A DNA stretch of 64,000 nucleotides from Piscinibacter sp. Lineage in GTDB: Bacteria > Pseudomonadota > Gammaproteobacteria > Burkholderiales > Burkholderiaceae_C. A program made the translations under genes and the position numbers. The stretch spans positions 1 through 64,000 of the forward strand of contig JAHBZL010000009.1 in NCBI GenBank assembly GCA_019635485.1. Direction: 5' to 3'. The notes beneath the pieces were generated by a model that worked only from the letters and a program-made list of their open reading frames with translations, did not search any database and was not told where the DNA came from. This document shows, one piece after another, positions 42,141 through 52,182 of the stretch (its first letter is position 1; each line of letters starts with the position of its first letter).

Positions 42141-43669
42141 TCAAGAAATTCATCGACAAGCTGCTCGGCAAGTCCCCCCGGGGCGGCTCGCCGCTCGGCA
42201 AGCGTGTCGAGATCCCCGCCGTCGAGCACGGCATCGACAAGGCGCTGGTCGACGATCGTGCGATCAAGGTCGTCACGACCCTGGCCGAGGCCGGCCACGA
42301 GGCCTACATCGTCGGTGGGGCGGTGCGCGACCTGCTGCTCGGCCTGCGGCCGAAGGACTTCGACGTCGCGACCGACGCCACCCCGGAGCAGGTCAAGGCG
42401 CTGTTCCGCCGCGCCTTCATCATCGGCCGGCGCTTCCGCATCGTGCACGTCGTGTTCGGCCGCGGGCGCGAGCACGAGGTGATCGAGGTCTCGACCTTCC
42501 GGGCACTGATCGACGCGGCCGCGGCCGAGCAGGTCGGCGGCAACGAGAAGACCTCCAAGGGCGACCTGGCCGGCAAGAGCAGCGCGGTCGATGCGAGCGG
42601 GCGCGTGCTGCGCGACAACGTCTGGGGACCCCAGATCGAGGACGCGGCGCGGCGCGACTTCACCGTCAACGCGATGTACTACGACCCGCAGCGCGAGATC
42701 GTGGTCGACTACCACGGCGGCCTGGCCGATGCGCGCAAGAAACTGCTGCGCATGATCGGCGACCCGGTGACGCGCTACCGCGAGGACCCGGTGCGCATCA
42801 TCCGCGTGGTGCGCTTCGCGGCCAAGCTGGGCTTCGAGATCGAGCCGAAGACCCGGGCGCCGATCCGCGAGATGGCGGCGCTGCTGGACAACGTGCCGCA
42901 GTCGCGCACCTTCGACGAGATGATCAAGTTGCTGCAGACCGGCCACGCGCTGGCCAGCATCGAGCAGCTGCGCAAGCAGGGCCTGCACCGCGGCGTGTTC
43001 CCGGTGCTCGATGTCGCGCTCGACGAGGCGCAGCGGCACGACGGCCGCGAGAAGTTCGTGCAGCTCGCGCTCGCGGACACCGACCGCCGCGTCGGCGAGG
43101 GCAAGCCGGTCGCGCCGAGCTTCATGCTCGCCTGCATGCTGTGGCACGACGTGCTGGACGGCTGGCAGAAGGCCAAGGCCCGCGGCGAGGCGCCGTTCCC
43201 GGCGCTGCAGCAGGCGGTGGACGCCGCCTTCGACGCCCGCATCGGCGACATCTCCGGGCGCGGCAAGCTTGGCGCCGACATGCGCGAGATCTGGATGATG
43301 CAGCCGCGTTTCGAGCGCCGCACCGGGCAGGGGCCGCACACGCTGGTCGAGCAGCCGCGCTTCCGGGCCGGCTTCGACTTTCTGCGTCTGCGCGCCGATG
43401 CCGGCGAGGTCGACGCGGAGCTCGCCGAGTGGTGGGAGGACTTCTCGCTCGGCGACGACGAGGAGCGCGCCGCGCTGCTGGACCTGGCCCGCGAACGCGA
43501 GCAGGCGGCCCGGCGCGGCGCCCCGGCGGCGGCGCCGGATGCGCCGCGCAAGAAGCGCCGGCGCCGGCGCAAGCCGGCCGGCGGCGCGGCGGGCGAGGGC
43601 TCGGCTGGCGACGAGGCGCCCGAAGCGGCCGGCGCGGACACGCCAGCAGCGCCGGGCACCGGCGGCTAG
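42137..43669 (+). CDS. pcnB: Poly(A) polymerase I
   Basis: A 510-residue nucleotidyltransferase that adds A-tails to RNA 3' ends, promoting decay. Catalytic motif AYIVGGAVRDLLLGLRPKDFDVATDATPEQV (DxD), GRRFRIVHVVFGRGREHEVIEVSTFR and RYREDPVRIIRVVRFAAKLGF are diagnostic of the PcnB branch. From about residue 455 the tail is basic and Ala/Pro-rich (RKKRRRRRKPAGG), presumably RNA-binding and disordered. The start ATG overlaps the upstream HAD stop. The related CCA-adding enzyme was rejected because of the length and the long basic tail. Confidence 0.94.
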   Translation: MIKKFIDKLLGKSPRGGSPLGKRVEIPAVEHGIDKALVDDRAIKVVTTLAEAGHEAYIVGGAVRDLLLGLRPKDFDVATDATPEQVKALFRRAFIIGRRFRIVHVVFGRGREHEVIEVSTFRALIDAAAAEQVGGNEKTSKGDLAGKSSAVDASGRVLRDNVWGPQIEDAARRDFTVNAMYYDPQREIVVDYHGGLADARKKLLRMIGDPVTRYREDPVRIIRVVRFAAKLGFEIEPKTRAPIREMAALLDNVPQSRTFDEMIKLLQTGHALASIEQLRKQGLHRGVFPVLDVALDEAQRHDGREKFVQLALADTDRRVGEGKPVAPSFMLACMLWHDVLDGWQKAKARGEAPFPALQQAVDAAFDARIGDISGRGKLGADMREIWMMQPRFERRTGQGPHTLVEQPRFRAGFDFLRLRADAGEVDAELAEWWEDFSLGDDEERAALLDLAREREQAARRGAPAAAPDAPRKKRRRRRKPAGGAAGEGSAGDEAPEAAGADTPAAPGTGG

Positions 43670-43713
43670 CGTGACCACGCCGGCGCGGCAGGCGGCGGCG
43701 GGGTGCCCGTGAC

Positions 43714-44193
43714 ATGGCACGCGCCTGGATCGGCCTTGGCGCCAACCTCGGGGATGCCCGGGCGGCCATCGAGGCGGCGCTGCAGGCGCTCCGGGCGCTA
43801 CCGGATTCGACGCTGCTGCGGCGATCATCCCTGTACCGCAGTGCACCAATCGATTCGTCCGGGCCGGACTACCTGAACGCGGTCGCCGAACTGGAAACGG
43901 CCCTGGCGCCGCACGACCTGCTGGCCCGCCTGCAGGCCATCGAGCAGGACCACGGGCGCGAGCGGCCGTACCGCAACGCGCCGCGCACCCTCGACCTCGA
44001 CCTGCTGCTGGTCGACGACCGGGTGCTGGCGACCGACGACCTGGTGCTGCCGCACCCGCGCCTGCACGAGCGCGCCTTCGTGCTCGCGCCGCTGGCGGAG
44101 CTGGCGCCGGCGCTGGCCGTGCCGGGGCACGGGCAGGTAGACGCACTGCTCGCGCTGGTGGCGGGGCAGCGCATCGAGCGCCTGGAAAGCTGA
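43714..44193 (+). CDS. folK: 2-amino-4-hydroxy-6-hydroxymethyldihydropteridine diphosphokinase
   Basis: A 159-residue folate-synthesis enzyme that pyrophosphorylates hydroxymethyldihydropterin. [22 protein letters not shown] at the N-terminus, [23 protein letters not shown], and the signature [20 protein letters not shown] are clear. Length is typical. It follows pcnB by 44 bp in the same direction; pcnB-folK adjacency is common in proteobacteria. Confidence 0.95.
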   Translation: MARAWIGLGANLGDARAAIEAALQALRALPDSTLLRRSSLYRSAPIDSSGPDYLNAVAELETALAPHDLLARLQAIEQDHGRERPYRNAPRTLDLDLLLVDDRVLATDDLVLPHPRLHERAFVLAPLAELAPALAVPGHGQVDALLALVAGQRIERLES

Positions 44194-44256
44194 GGCCGGG
44201 CGGCTACACTCGCGGCCGATGACGGTTTGATGACCGTTGCGTGATACGAGGTCGTG

Positions 44257-44904
44257 ATGCTGTTTGGCAAGCTGCTGCCGCGCGAAGGCAACTTTTTCGA
44301 GCTGTTCAACCAGCATGGCGGGCACATCGTCGAAGGCGCCCGGGCCTTCATCCTGCTGATCCAGAACTATGCCGATCCGGTGCTGCGCGAGAAGTACGCC
44401 AACGAGGTGGGCAACGCAGAGCGCAGCGCCGACCGCGTCACGGCCGAGGTGAACCGGCTCCTGCACAAGACCTTCATCACGCCGATCGACCGCGAGCAGA
44501 TCCACGGCCTGATCAACGCGATGGACGACATCCTCGACCTGCTGCAGGACGCGACGGAGACCATGTCGCTGTACGACGTGCACCAGATGACGGAAGAGGT
44601 GCTGCGCCTGGGCGACCTGTCGGCCAAGTGCTGCGAGCGGGTGCAGCATGCCGTCTCGCTGCTGGCAAAGATCAGCCAGCCGGACACCGCCGAAGCCGCG
44701 ATCAAGACCTGCGAGGAGATCGACAAGCTGGAATCGGATGCCGACCGCGTGATGCGCGCGGCGATGTCCAAGCTGTTCCGCGAAGAGACCGACGTGCGCG
44801 AGCTGATCAAGCTGAAGACCATCTACGAGCAGCTGGAGTCGATCTCCGACCGCTGCGAGGACGTGGCGAACCTGATCGAGGGCGTGGTCCTCGAGAACTC
44901 CTGA
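44257..44904 (+). CDS. PhoU-like DUF47 family protein
   Basis: A 215-residue all-helical cytoplasmic protein. NFFELFNQHGGHIVEGARAFILLIQN, ERSADRVTAEVNRLLHKTFITPIDREQIHGLINAMDDILDL and CEDVANLIEGVVLENS form the three-helix repeats with metal-binding E/DxxxD motifs of the DUF47/PhoU family. Genes of this family regulate the adjacent low-affinity phosphate permease. The ATG at 44257 follows a GAGG box; a GTG three bases earlier is also possible. It precedes the PiT gene by 21 bp. Confidence 0.92.
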   Translation: MLFGKLLPREGNFFELFNQHGGHIVEGARAFILLIQNYADPVLREKYANEVGNAERSADRVTAEVNRLLHKTFITPIDREQIHGLINAMDDILDLLQDATETMSLYDVHQMTEEVLRLGDLSAKCCERVQHAVSLLAKISQPDTAEAAIKTCEEIDKLESDADRVMRAAMSKLFREETDVRELIKLKTIYEQLESISDRCEDVANLIEGVVLENS

Positions 44905-44925
44905 AGCCGGCGCCGCAGGCTTCGC

Positions 44926-45931
<1,006 letters not shown>

Positions 45932-45939
<8 letters not shown>

Positions 45940-46363
45940 CGCCCGCGCTCCACTCGAAGTAGCGCTGGCCGCTGAAGGCGACGGTGGCCATCAGCACGCC
46001 CGCACCGAGCATCAGCGCGAGGATCACGCCGAACACCACCCCCCAGCCGCTGACGTGCGCCGGCCCGGCAGCGTTGTGGCGGGCGTTCCATTTCTCGTCG
46101 GGCGTCAGCCCGTAGACGATCGCCGCCAGCATCGTGCCGGCCAGCATCAGGCCGAGCAGCGGGATCAGCACCCAGGCGAGGCGGTCGTCCTGGCCGAGTT
46201 CCAGCATCCGGCGCACACCGTACAGGCCGGTCAGCGTCGGCAGCGGGAACAGCCAGCCCCAGGGGTCGCGGAAGCCGTGGAGGTAGAAGCGGTGCAGCCC
46301 GAGGCTGCCGCCGACCAGCGCGATCCAGGTGGCCAGCGTCTTGGACCGGTAGGCGCCGCTCAT
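45932..46363 (-). CDS. TM2 domain-containing membrane protein
   Basis: A 143-residue protein. KTLATWIALVGGSLGLHRFYLHGFRDPWGWLFPLPTLTG is a TM2 (NINE) domain with the glycine-rich GxxGxHRFYLG-type turn. Further hydrophobic helices (about residues 62-83 and 108-128) follow. The ATG at 46363 fits the family start; the frame is open further upstream without homology. It overlaps the stop of the GNAT gene (4 bp) and the PiT gene tail-to-tail. Function unknown; probably inner membrane. Confidence 0.85.
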
Positions 46364-46899
46364 CGGTCCACCGGGTCGGCGCCGTGGCCGAGCCCGAGGC
46401 TCTTCTGCATGAGCACCACGTCCAGCCAGCGGCCGAACTTCCAGCCGGCGGCGCGCAGCACGCCGGTGTGCTCGAAGCCCAGGCTTCGGTGCACCCCGAT
46501 CGAGCCGGCGTTGGCCGCGTCGCCGATCACCGCCAGCATCTGGCGCGATCCTGCCTCCTCGCAGCGTGCCAGCAGTTCGGCCAGCAGCAAGCGGCCAATA
46601 CCCTGGCCCCGCGCCGCGTCGGCGAGGTAGATCGAGTCCTCGACGCAGAAGCGGTAGGCTCGGCGCGGCCGGAAATGGTTGGCGTAGGCGTAGCCGAGTA
46701 CGGTGCCGGCGCGTTCGGCCACCAGCCAGGGCAGGCCCTTGGACAGCACGTCGGCGCGGCGGCGGCCCATCTCGGCCGCGTCGGGCACGTCGATCTCGAA
46801 GGTGCCGGTGCCGTTCTCGACATGCCAGGCGTAGATGGCGGTGACGGCGGGCAGGTCGGCGTCGGTGCTGGGGCGGATCGTGAGCGGCGTGGCAGTCAT
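46360..46899 (-). CDS. GNAT N-acetyltransferase (phosphinothricin acetyltransferase-like)
   Basis: A 179-residue acetyl-CoA-dependent transferase. [28 protein letters not shown] is the N-terminal motif of the PAT/YncA group; [44 protein letters not shown] contains the Q/R-x-x-G-x-G/A acetyl-CoA loop. Members acetylate methionine sulfoximine/sulfone or phosphinothricin-like compounds. A housekeeping or detoxification role is likely. It overlaps the TM2 gene downstream and is divergent from rpsP. Confidence 0.9.
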   Translation of the reverse strand: MTATPLTIRPSTDADLPAVTAIYAWHVENGTGTFEIDVPDAAEMGRRRADVLSKGLPWLVAERAGTVLGYAYANHFRPRRAYRFCVEDSIYLADAARGQGIGRLLLAELLARCEEAGSRQMLAVIGDAANAGSIGVHRSLGFEHTGVLRAAGWKFGRWLDVVLMQKSLGLGHGADPVDR

Positions 46900-46925
46900 G
46901 TCGGTGCATCAGGGGCGCAGACGAC

Positions 46926-46931
46926 TATAAT
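46926..46931 (+). promoter_or_regulatory. -10 element for the rpsP-rimM-trmD operon
   Basis: A consensus TATAAT lies 118 bp upstream of the rpsP ATG, in the gap following the divergent GNAT gene. No good -35 hexamer is visible at the expected spacing. The resulting leader of about 110 nt has no clear hairpin that I could assign. Confidence 0.4.
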
Positions 46932-47048
46932 GCCGGGTTTCGCTGCTGGCCTGTCATGGGACCGGCGTATCTACGGCGGCGAACCCCGATCCTCCTGCCC
47001 GGTGTGTCTCCCGGAACGGCGGATCACCGCAGATTCCGAGGACATCTC

Positions 47049-47297
47049 ATGGTCGTGATCCGACTGGCCCGTGGCGGCGCCAAGAAGCGCCCGTTCTACA
47101 ACATCGTCGTCGCCGACTCGCGCGAGCGCCGCGACGGCCGCTTCATCGAGCGTCTCGGGTTCTACAACCCGGTGGCCGCCGGTGCCGAGCAGCCGCTGCG
47201 CGTCGCGTTCGACCGCGTCGAGCACTGGACGGGCCACGGCGCCCAGATGTCGCCGACCGTCGCGCGCCTGGTCGCCCAGGCGAAGGCGGCGGCCTGA
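47049..47297 (+). CDS. rpsP: 30S ribosomal protein S16
   Basis: An 82-residue basic ribosomal protein. [40 protein letters not shown] is the universally conserved S16 N-terminus. The C-terminus [19 protein letters not shown] is family-like. First gene of rpsP-rimM-trmD-rplS, the standard bacterial order, with rimM beginning 21 bp after it. Confidence 0.97.
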   Translation: MVVIRLARGGAKKRPFYNIVVADSRERRDGRFIERLGFYNPVAAGAEQPLRVAFDRVEHWTGHGAQMSPTVARLVAQAKAAA

Positions 47298-47317
47298 GCG
47301 TTCCGGCCGCTGCGGCC

Positions 47318-47890
47318 GTGACGGGCGTGTCGCCCGACACCGGGCAGTGGCCCGACGATGCCGTCGAGGTCGGCCGCATCGTCGACGCCTGGGGGATCAA
47401 GGGCTGGTTCAAGGTGCAGCCCTTCGCCAGCGATCCCCAGGCCCTCTTCTCCTCCCGCCGCTGGTTCCTGCGCGATCCCGAGGGACTGCGCCCGGGCGCG
47501 GCTTCGTTGCCGGGCCTGCTGAAGATCGTCGAGGCGCGTGAGCACGGCGAACTCGTCGTCGCGCGCGCCCACGAGTTCGACGATCGTGCGGCCGCCGAGA
47601 CGCTGCGCGGCGCGCGCGTGTTCATTCCGCGGGCCAGTTTCCCGACGCCGGGCAGCGACGAGTTCTACTGGGTCGACCTGATCGGTCTGGCGGTGGTCAA
47701 CCGCGCCGGCGACGATCTCGGCCGCGTGGTCGGGCTGCTCGACACCGGCCCGCACAGCGTGCTGCGGGTCCTGCCGGACGGGGCGGCCGGCGACGAGGCC
47801 GAGCGCCTGATCCCGTTCGTGGCCGCCTACGTCGATGACGTCGACCTGCCGGGCCGGCGGATCCAGGTCGACTGGGGGCTGGACTTCTGA
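47318..47890 (+). CDS. rimM: Ribosome maturation factor RimM
   Basis: A 190-residue 16S rRNA processing factor that binds S19 and matures the 30S head. [23 protein letters not shown] is the RimM N-terminal beta-barrel; the PRC-barrel half contains [37 protein letters not shown] and [27 protein letters not shown]. The start is a GTG at 47318. Coupled in the rpsP operon; its stop is seven bases from the trmD start. Confidence 0.96.
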   Translation: MTGVSPDTGQWPDDAVEVGRIVDAWGIKGWFKVQPFASDPQALFSSRRWFLRDPEGLRPGAASLPGLLKIVEAREHGELVVARAHEFDDRAAAETLRGARVFIPRASFPTPGSDEFYWVDLIGLAVVNRAGDDLGRVVGLLDTGPHSVLRVLPDGAAGDEAERLIPFVAAYVDDVDLPGRRIQVDWGLDF

Positions 47891-47897
47891 GGCCGGC

Positions 47898-48653
47898 GTG
47901 CGCTTCGACGTCCTGACCCTCTTTCCGGACCTGTTCCGGCCGCACCTGGAACAGGGCATTACCCGCCGCGCCTTCGAGTCGCACCAGGTCGACGTGCACC
48001 TGTGGCCGTTGCGCGACTTCGCCGACGACAACTACCGGCGCGTGGACGACCGCCCGTACGGCGGTGGTCCCGGCATGGTGCTGCTGGCGGAACCGTTGCA
48101 GCGGGCGCTGGCCGCAGTGCGCGACGCACGCGGCGGCACGCCGGGGCCGCTGGTGCACTTCACGCCCACCGGGCGGCGGCTGGACCAGGCCCTGGTGCGT
48201 GAGTTCGCCGAAGGCAGCGGGGCGATCCTGTTGTGCGGCCGCTACGAAGGCATCGACCAGCGCTTCCTCGACCGGCACGTCGACCTCGAGGTGAGCCTGG
48301 GCGACTTCGTCCTGTCCGGCGGCGAACTGGCGGCGCTCGCGCTGCTCGACGCCGTGGCCCGGCTGCAGCCGGGGGTGCTCGGCGACGCGCAGTCGCACGC
48401 GCAGGACAGCTTCAGCGACGGGCTGCTCGATTGCCCGCACTACAGCCGGCCGGAGCGGCTCGGCAGCGGGGCTGACGCGCAGCCGGTGCCGGCGGTGCTG
48501 CTGTCGGGACATCATGCCGAGATCGCCCGCTGGCGGCGCGAGCGCGCGCTCGAGCTGACCGCGCGGCGCCGGCCGGACCTGATCGCCGCGGCACGCGCCG
48601 CCGGAGCGCTCGGGGCAGCGGACGAGCGCTTTCTGGCCTCGCTCGGGCTATAA
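47898..48653 (+). CDS. trmD: tRNA (guanine-N1)-methyltransferase
   Basis: A 251-residue SPOUT-class methyltransferase that makes m1G37 in t[46 protein letters not shown], and [38 protein letters not shown] (the trefoil knot) are diagnostic, as is PHYSRPE. The start is the GTG at 47898-47900, placed just after the rimM stop; longer open sequence upstream overlaps rimM and lacks homology. Confidence 0.96.
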   Translation: MRFDVLTLFPDLFRPHLEQGITRRAFESHQVDVHLWPLRDFADDNYRRVDDRPYGGGPGMVLLAEPLQRALAAVRDARGGTPGPLVHFTPTGRRLDQALVREFAEGSGAILLCGRYEGIDQRFLDRHVDLEVSLGDFVLSGGELAALALLDAVARLQPGVLGDAQSHAQDSFSDGLLDCPHYSRPERLGSGADAQPVPAVLLSGHHAEIARWRRERALELTARRRPDLIAAARAAGALGAADERFLASLGL

Positions 48654-48654
48654 T
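48649..48654 (+). promoter_or_regulatory. -10 element upstream of rplS
   Basis: TATAAT spans the last bases of trmD and lies 103 bp before the rplS ATG. The -35 region is weak. It may add transcription of rplS on top of read-through from rpsP. An AGGAGA box is found before the rplS ATG. Confidence 0.35.
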
Positions 48655-48756
48655 CCGCAGCTTTTCGATCCTCTGCCGGGAAGGCCGTGCCCATCGTTCG
48701 GGGCCGAATGCCACCAACTCCCAACCAACGCCGGCAAGATCCCAGGAGAACAACCC

Positions 48757-49110
48757 ATGGACCTGATCCAGACCCTCGAGCGGGAAGAGATTGCCCGGCT
48801 CAACAAGACCATCCCCGAGTTCGCCCCCGGCGACACGGTCATCGTCAACGTCAACGTCGTCGAAGGCACGCGCAAGCGCGTGCAGGCCTACGAGGGTGTC
48901 GTCATCGCCAAGCGCAACCGCGGGCTGAACAGCAGCTTCATCGTGCGCAAGGTCTCCAGCGGCGAGGGCGTCGAGCGGACCTTCCAGCTCTACAGCCCGC
49001 TGATCGCCTCGATCGAGCTGAAGCGCCGCGGCGACGTGCGCCGCGCGAAGCTGTACTACCTGCGCGAGCGCTCGGGCAAGTCGGCTCGCATCAAGGAGAA
49101 GCTCGCCTGA
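48757..49110 (+). CDS. rplS: 50S ribosomal protein L19
   Basis: A 117-residue ribosomal protein at the 30S-50S interface. [35 protein letters not shown] and [41 protein letters not shown] are the standard L19 sequence, ending [22 protein letters not shown]. It is the last gene of the S16 operon and is followed by a strong terminator. Confidence 0.97.
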   Translation: MDLIQTLEREEIARLNKTIPEFAPGDTVIVNVNVVEGTRKRVQAYEGVVIAKRNRGLNSSFIVRKVSSGEGVERTFQLYSPLIASIELKRRGDVRRAKLYYLRERSGKSARIKEKLA

Positions 49111-49137
49111 CCGGTGGGTTCTTCACCCCGGTCGTCG

Positions 49138-49159
49138 AAGCCGCCCCCGTGGGCGGCTT
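49138..49159 (+). terminator. Intrinsic terminator after rplS
   Basis: Nine-bp stem AAGCCGCCC (49138-49146) and GGGCGGCTT (49151-49159) with a CCGT loop, followed by TGTCGTTT. It lies 28 bp after the rplS stop and 16 bp before the Nudix gene. Confidence 0.8.
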
Positions 49160-49175
49160 TGTCGTTTGAACCGCG

Positions 49176-49871
49176 ATGACACGCCCGCTCATCCTCGACC
49201 CGCAGGCCGTGCCGGTGCTCGGCACGGACGCCCATCTGCCGGCGGTCGATGCGGCCCGGATGCTGCCCCCGGCGCTGCGCCAGCGCTTCTCCGCGCCGCC
49301 AGCCTGGGTGCCGGAGATCCCCGGCGACGGGCGCCTGTTCGCCGACCGCGAGCCGGCCCATGCCTCGGTGCTGGTGCCGCTGGTGCCGCACGACAGCGGC
49401 ACCACCGTGCTGCTGACACGCCGCACCGACCACCTGCGCGACCATGCCGGGCAGATCAGCTTCCCGGGCGGGCGGGCGGAGGCGTCGGACGCCGACGCCG
49501 TGGCCACCGCGCTGCGCGAGGCGCAGGAGGAGGTCGGCCTCGCGCGGGCCCAGGTCGACGTGATTGGCGCGCTGCCGCGCTACACGACGGTGACCGGCTT
49601 CATCGTCACGCCGGTGGTCGCGCTGGTGCAGCCGGGCTTCGAGCTGACGCTGGACCGCTTCGAGGTGGCCGAGGCGTTCGAGGTGCCGATGGCCTTCCTG
49701 ATGGACCCGAGCCACCACCAGCGGCACGAGTTCGAGGCCGCCGGCGTGCAGCGGCGCTTCCTGTCGATGCCCTGGGTCGCGGCCGGGGCGGATGGCCTGC
49801 CGCGGCAGTATTTCATCTGGGGCGCCACCGCGGCGATGCTGCGCAACCTGTACCGCTTCCTCTCGGCCTGA
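49176..49871 (+). CDS. Nudix hydrolase, CoA pyrophosphatase type
   Basis: A 231-residue hydrolase. The Nudix box is GGRAEASDADAVATALREAQEEVGL (about residues 103-127). The preceding block VLLTRRTDHLRDHAGQISFPGG is the CoA pyrophosphatase (NudL, UPF0035) signature LLTxRxxxLRxHxGQxxFPGG. It cleaves CoA or acyl-CoA to phosphopantetheine and 3',5'-ADP in the family. The N-terminal segment of about 70 residues is longer than in E. coli NudL. Separated from rplS by the terminator, with a CobD/CbiB-like gene 32 bp downstream. Confidence 0.92.
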   Translation: MTRPLILDPQAVPVLGTDAHLPAVDAARMLPPALRQRFSAPPAWVPEIPGDGRLFADREPAHASVLVPLVPHDSGTTVLLTRRTDHLRDHAGQISFPGGRAEASDADAVATALREAQEEVGLARAQVDVIGALPRYTTVTGFIVTPVVALVQPGFELTLDRFEVAEAFEVPMAFLMDPSHHQRHEFEAAGVQRRFLSMPWVAAGADGLPRQYFIWGATAAMLRNLYRFLSA

Positions 49872-49903
49872 CGCGGCGGAACGGCCGGCTATCATCGGCC
49901 GGC

Positions 49904-50893
49904 ATGAGTTTTTTCGCCGTCCTGTTCGCGCTGCTGATCGAACAGCTCAAGCCGTTGCCGCGCGGAAACGTCGTGCACGACGCGCTGACCGGCTGGATGC
50001 GCTGGACCGGGCGCAACTTCGACGCCGGGCGCGACCACCATGCCTGGGTCGTCTGGTGCATCACGGTGCTGCTGCCTGCGCTCGCCACGCTGCTGGTCTA
50101 CCTGGCGGCGGCCCGCGTCAGCCTTGCGCTGGCCCTGGCCTGGAACGTGGTGGTGCTGTACCTGACGCTCGGGTTCCGCCAGTTCAGCCACTACTTCACC
50201 GACATCCGCGATGCGCTCGACCGTGGCGACGAGGCCGAGGCCCGCCGGCTGCTGTCGCAGTGGCGGCACCTGGACGCCAGCGAGCTGCCGCGCACCGAGC
50301 TGCTGCGCCACGTCATCGAACATTCGCTGCTGGCCGCGCACCGGCACGTGTTCGGCGTGTTTTTCTGGTTCGTGCTGCTGTCCAGCCTGGGTCTCGGGCC
50401 CTGCGGCGCGGTGCTGTACCGGCTGGCCGAGTTCGCCGGGCGCTACTGGGCGTTCAAGAGCCGCACGGTCGGCGCGCCGACCAACCTGCGCCTGATGGAC
50501 CTGTCGCAGTGGCTGTTCGGCCTGCTCGACCACGTGCCGGCGCGCCTGACGGCCTTCGGCTTCGCGGTGGTGGGCAACTTCGAGGAGGCGGTGACCTGCT
50601 GGCGGCGCGATGCCGGGCTCTGGAAGCATCCCAACGAAGGCATCATCCTGGCCGCGGCGGCCGGCGCGGTGGGCGTGCAGCTCGGCGGCAGCGCCGCACC
50701 GGGCGTGACGCCGGACCGCAGCAAGACCTTCGACGCCGGCGCGCTGCCCGAGTCGGTGCTGGCCGAGGGCTCGACGCCGGGCATGCCGCCGGTGCCCGGG
50801 CACCTGCGCAGCATCGTCGGGCTGGTCTGGCGCTCCGTGGTGCTGTGGATGCTGCTGCTGGCCTTGCTGTCGCTGGCCAATCTGGTGGGCTGA
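49904..50893 (+). CDS. CobD/CbiB family membrane protein
   Basis: A 329-residue inner-membrane protein with about five hydrophobic helices. ALLIEQLKPLPRGNVVHDALTGWMRW, TLGFRQFSHYFTDIRDALDRGDEAEARRLLSQW and NFEEAVTCWRRDAGLWKHPNEGIILAAAAGAVGVQLGG are related to CobD/CbiB, the adenosylcobinamide-phosphate synthase. No other cobalamin gene is present, and Burkholderiales often carry such a gene at this position next to rsgA, so true cobalamin function is doubtful. The start MSFFAVLFALLIEQ fits the family. It is convergent with rsgA with a 4-bp gap. Confidence 0.8.
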   Translation: MSFFAVLFALLIEQLKPLPRGNVVHDALTGWMRWTGRNFDAGRDHHAWVVWCITVLLPALATLLVYLAAARVSLALALAWNVVVLYLTLGFRQFSHYFTDIRDALDRGDEAEARRLLSQWRHLDASELPRTELLRHVIEHSLLAAHRHVFGVFFWFVLLSSLGLGPCGAVLYRLAEFAGRYWAFKSRTVGAPTNLRLMDLSQWLFGLLDHVPARLTAFGFAVVGNFEEAVTCWRRDAGLWKHPNEGIILAAAAGAVGVQLGGSAAPGVTPDRSKTFDAGALPESVLAEGSTPGMPPVPGHLRSIVGLVWRSVVLWMLLLALLSLANLVG

Positions 50894-50897
50894 GCGT

Positions 50898-51818
50898 TCA
50901 GTACCGCGGGCGCGTCAGCTCGGCCAGGATCTCGGTGTAGATGCGGTGCCGCGAGGCGCTGATCGTGCCGGCCTCGACGGCCGCCAGCACGCCGCAGCCC
51001 GGCTCGTGCTGATGGGTGCAGTTGTAGAAGCGGCACGCCGTCGCGGCAGCCCGGATGTCGGGCATCAGCAGCGCGAGCTGCTGAGGCTCGACCTGCTTCA
51101 GCCCGAACTCCTGGAAGCCGGGCGAGTCGATCAGCGCGCTGCGGCGGCCGGCATCGAGCCAGTACCACTGCGTGGTCGTGGTCGTGTGGCGCCCCGAGTT
51201 CAGCGCCTGCGAGATCTCGCCGACCTGGGCGCCGGCATCGGGTGCCAGCAGGTTGATCAGCGTGCTCTTGCCGGTGCCGCTCGGTCCCAGCACCAGCGTG
51301 GCCCGGTCCTGCAGCAGCGGCGCGAGGCGCGCGCGGCTGTCCTGCGGTTGCGCCTTCAGCGCCACCTCGACGAGCTCCACCCCCATCGCCGCGTACGGCT
51401 GCAGCCTCTCGCGGGCCTCGGCGATCTCCGGCAGGTCGGACTTGTTCAGCACGATGCGGGCCGCGATGCCGGCCTGCTCGGCAGCGATCAGTGCGCGCGC
51501 CAGCTGCGACTCGCTGAACACCGGCCGCGCGGCGACCAGCAGCAGCACCTGGTCGAGATTGGCGGCGAAGGACTTGGTCTTCCACTCGTCCTGCCGGAAC
51601 AGCAGGTTGCGGCGCGGCTCGACGTGTTCGATCACGCCTTCGTCACCGCCGCCGCCGCTGGCGGTCGGCATCCAGCGCACCCGGTCGCCGACCACGCAGT
51701 CGCTCTTCTTGCCGCGCGGGTGGCAGGTCAGCCGGCGGCCCTCCGGCGTCTCGACGACGTAGTGGCGGCCGTGGCCGGCGACCACCAGGCCGACGTCGAG
51801 TTCCGGCGCCCGGCTCAA
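50898..51818 (-). CDS. rsgA: Small ribosomal subunit biogenesis GTPase RsgA
   Basis: A 306-residue circularly permuted GTPase (G4-G1-G3 order) that helps mature the 30S subunit. An N-terminal OB domain ends with CHPRGKKSDCVVGDRVRW. G4 is IVLNKSDLPE, the P-loop is LVLGPSGTGKSTLINLLAPD, and G3 is LIDSPGFQEFGL. A zinc site of the form Cx5Cx6C is seen in CRFYNCTHQHEPGCGV. The ATG at 51818 begins MSRAPELDVGLVV. Transcribed with the pterin dehydratase and M48 genes upstream. Confidence 0.95.
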   Translation of the reverse strand: MSRAPELDVGLVVAGHGRHYVVETPEGRRLTCHPRGKKSDCVVGDRVRWMPTASGGGGDEGVIEHVEPRRNLLFRQDEWKTKSFAANLDQVLLLVAARPVFSESQLARALIAAEQAGIAARIVLNKSDLPEIAEARERLQPYAAMGVELVEVALKAQPQDSRARLAPLLQDRATLVLGPSGTGKSTLINLLAPDAGAQVGEISQALNSGRHTTTTTQWYWLDAGRRSALIDSPGFQEFGLKQVEPQQLALLMPDIRAAATACRFYNCTHQHEPGCGVLAAVEAGTISASRHRIYTEILAELTRPRY

Positions 51819-51839
51819 GGGCAGGCCCCGGGGCAGGCG

Positions 51840-52172
51840 TCAGCCGAGAAACGCGACCAGCGCATCGGCCTTGGCGGCACAGATGAAGTCGTTGATCGAG
51901 ATGCCGCCGACCGAGTGCGTGTCGAATCGCACCACGCAGCGGTCGTAGGTCACGCGCAGCTCGGGGTGGTGGTCCTCCGCGTTGGCGATCCACGCCAGCG
52001 CGTTCACGAACGAGATCGTCTCGTGGTAATTGCGGAACGCGAAGGTCTTCTCGATCGCGCTGCCGGCCAGCTGCCAGCCGCTCACCTGCGCGAGGTGGTC
52101 GCGGATCTGCGCCGGGCTCATCGGCGCGTGCCCTTCCAGGGCCCGGCAGTGCTGCTGCAGCAGGTCGGTCAT
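51840..52172 (-). CDS. Pterin-4a-carbinolamine dehydratase
   Basis: A 110-residue protein that dehydrates 4a-hydroxytetrahydropterin and can serve as an accessory to phenylalanine hydroxylase (PhhB) or have pterin-independent roles. Core VSGWQLAGSAIEKTFAFRNYHETISFVNALAWIANAEDHHPELRVTYDRCVVRFDTHSVGGISINDF includes the catalytic E-D-H-H-P motif. No phenylalanine hydroxylase gene is linked here. Located 10 bp downstream of the M48 gene and 21 bp before rsgA, in one operon. Confidence 0.93.
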   Translation of the reverse strand: MTDLLQQHCRALEGHAPMSPAQIRDHLAQVSGWQLAGSAIEKTFAFRNYHETISFVNALAWIANAEDHHPELRVTYDRCVVRFDTHSVGGISINDFICAAKADALVAFLG

Positions 52173-52182
52173 CGCGCGTTCC

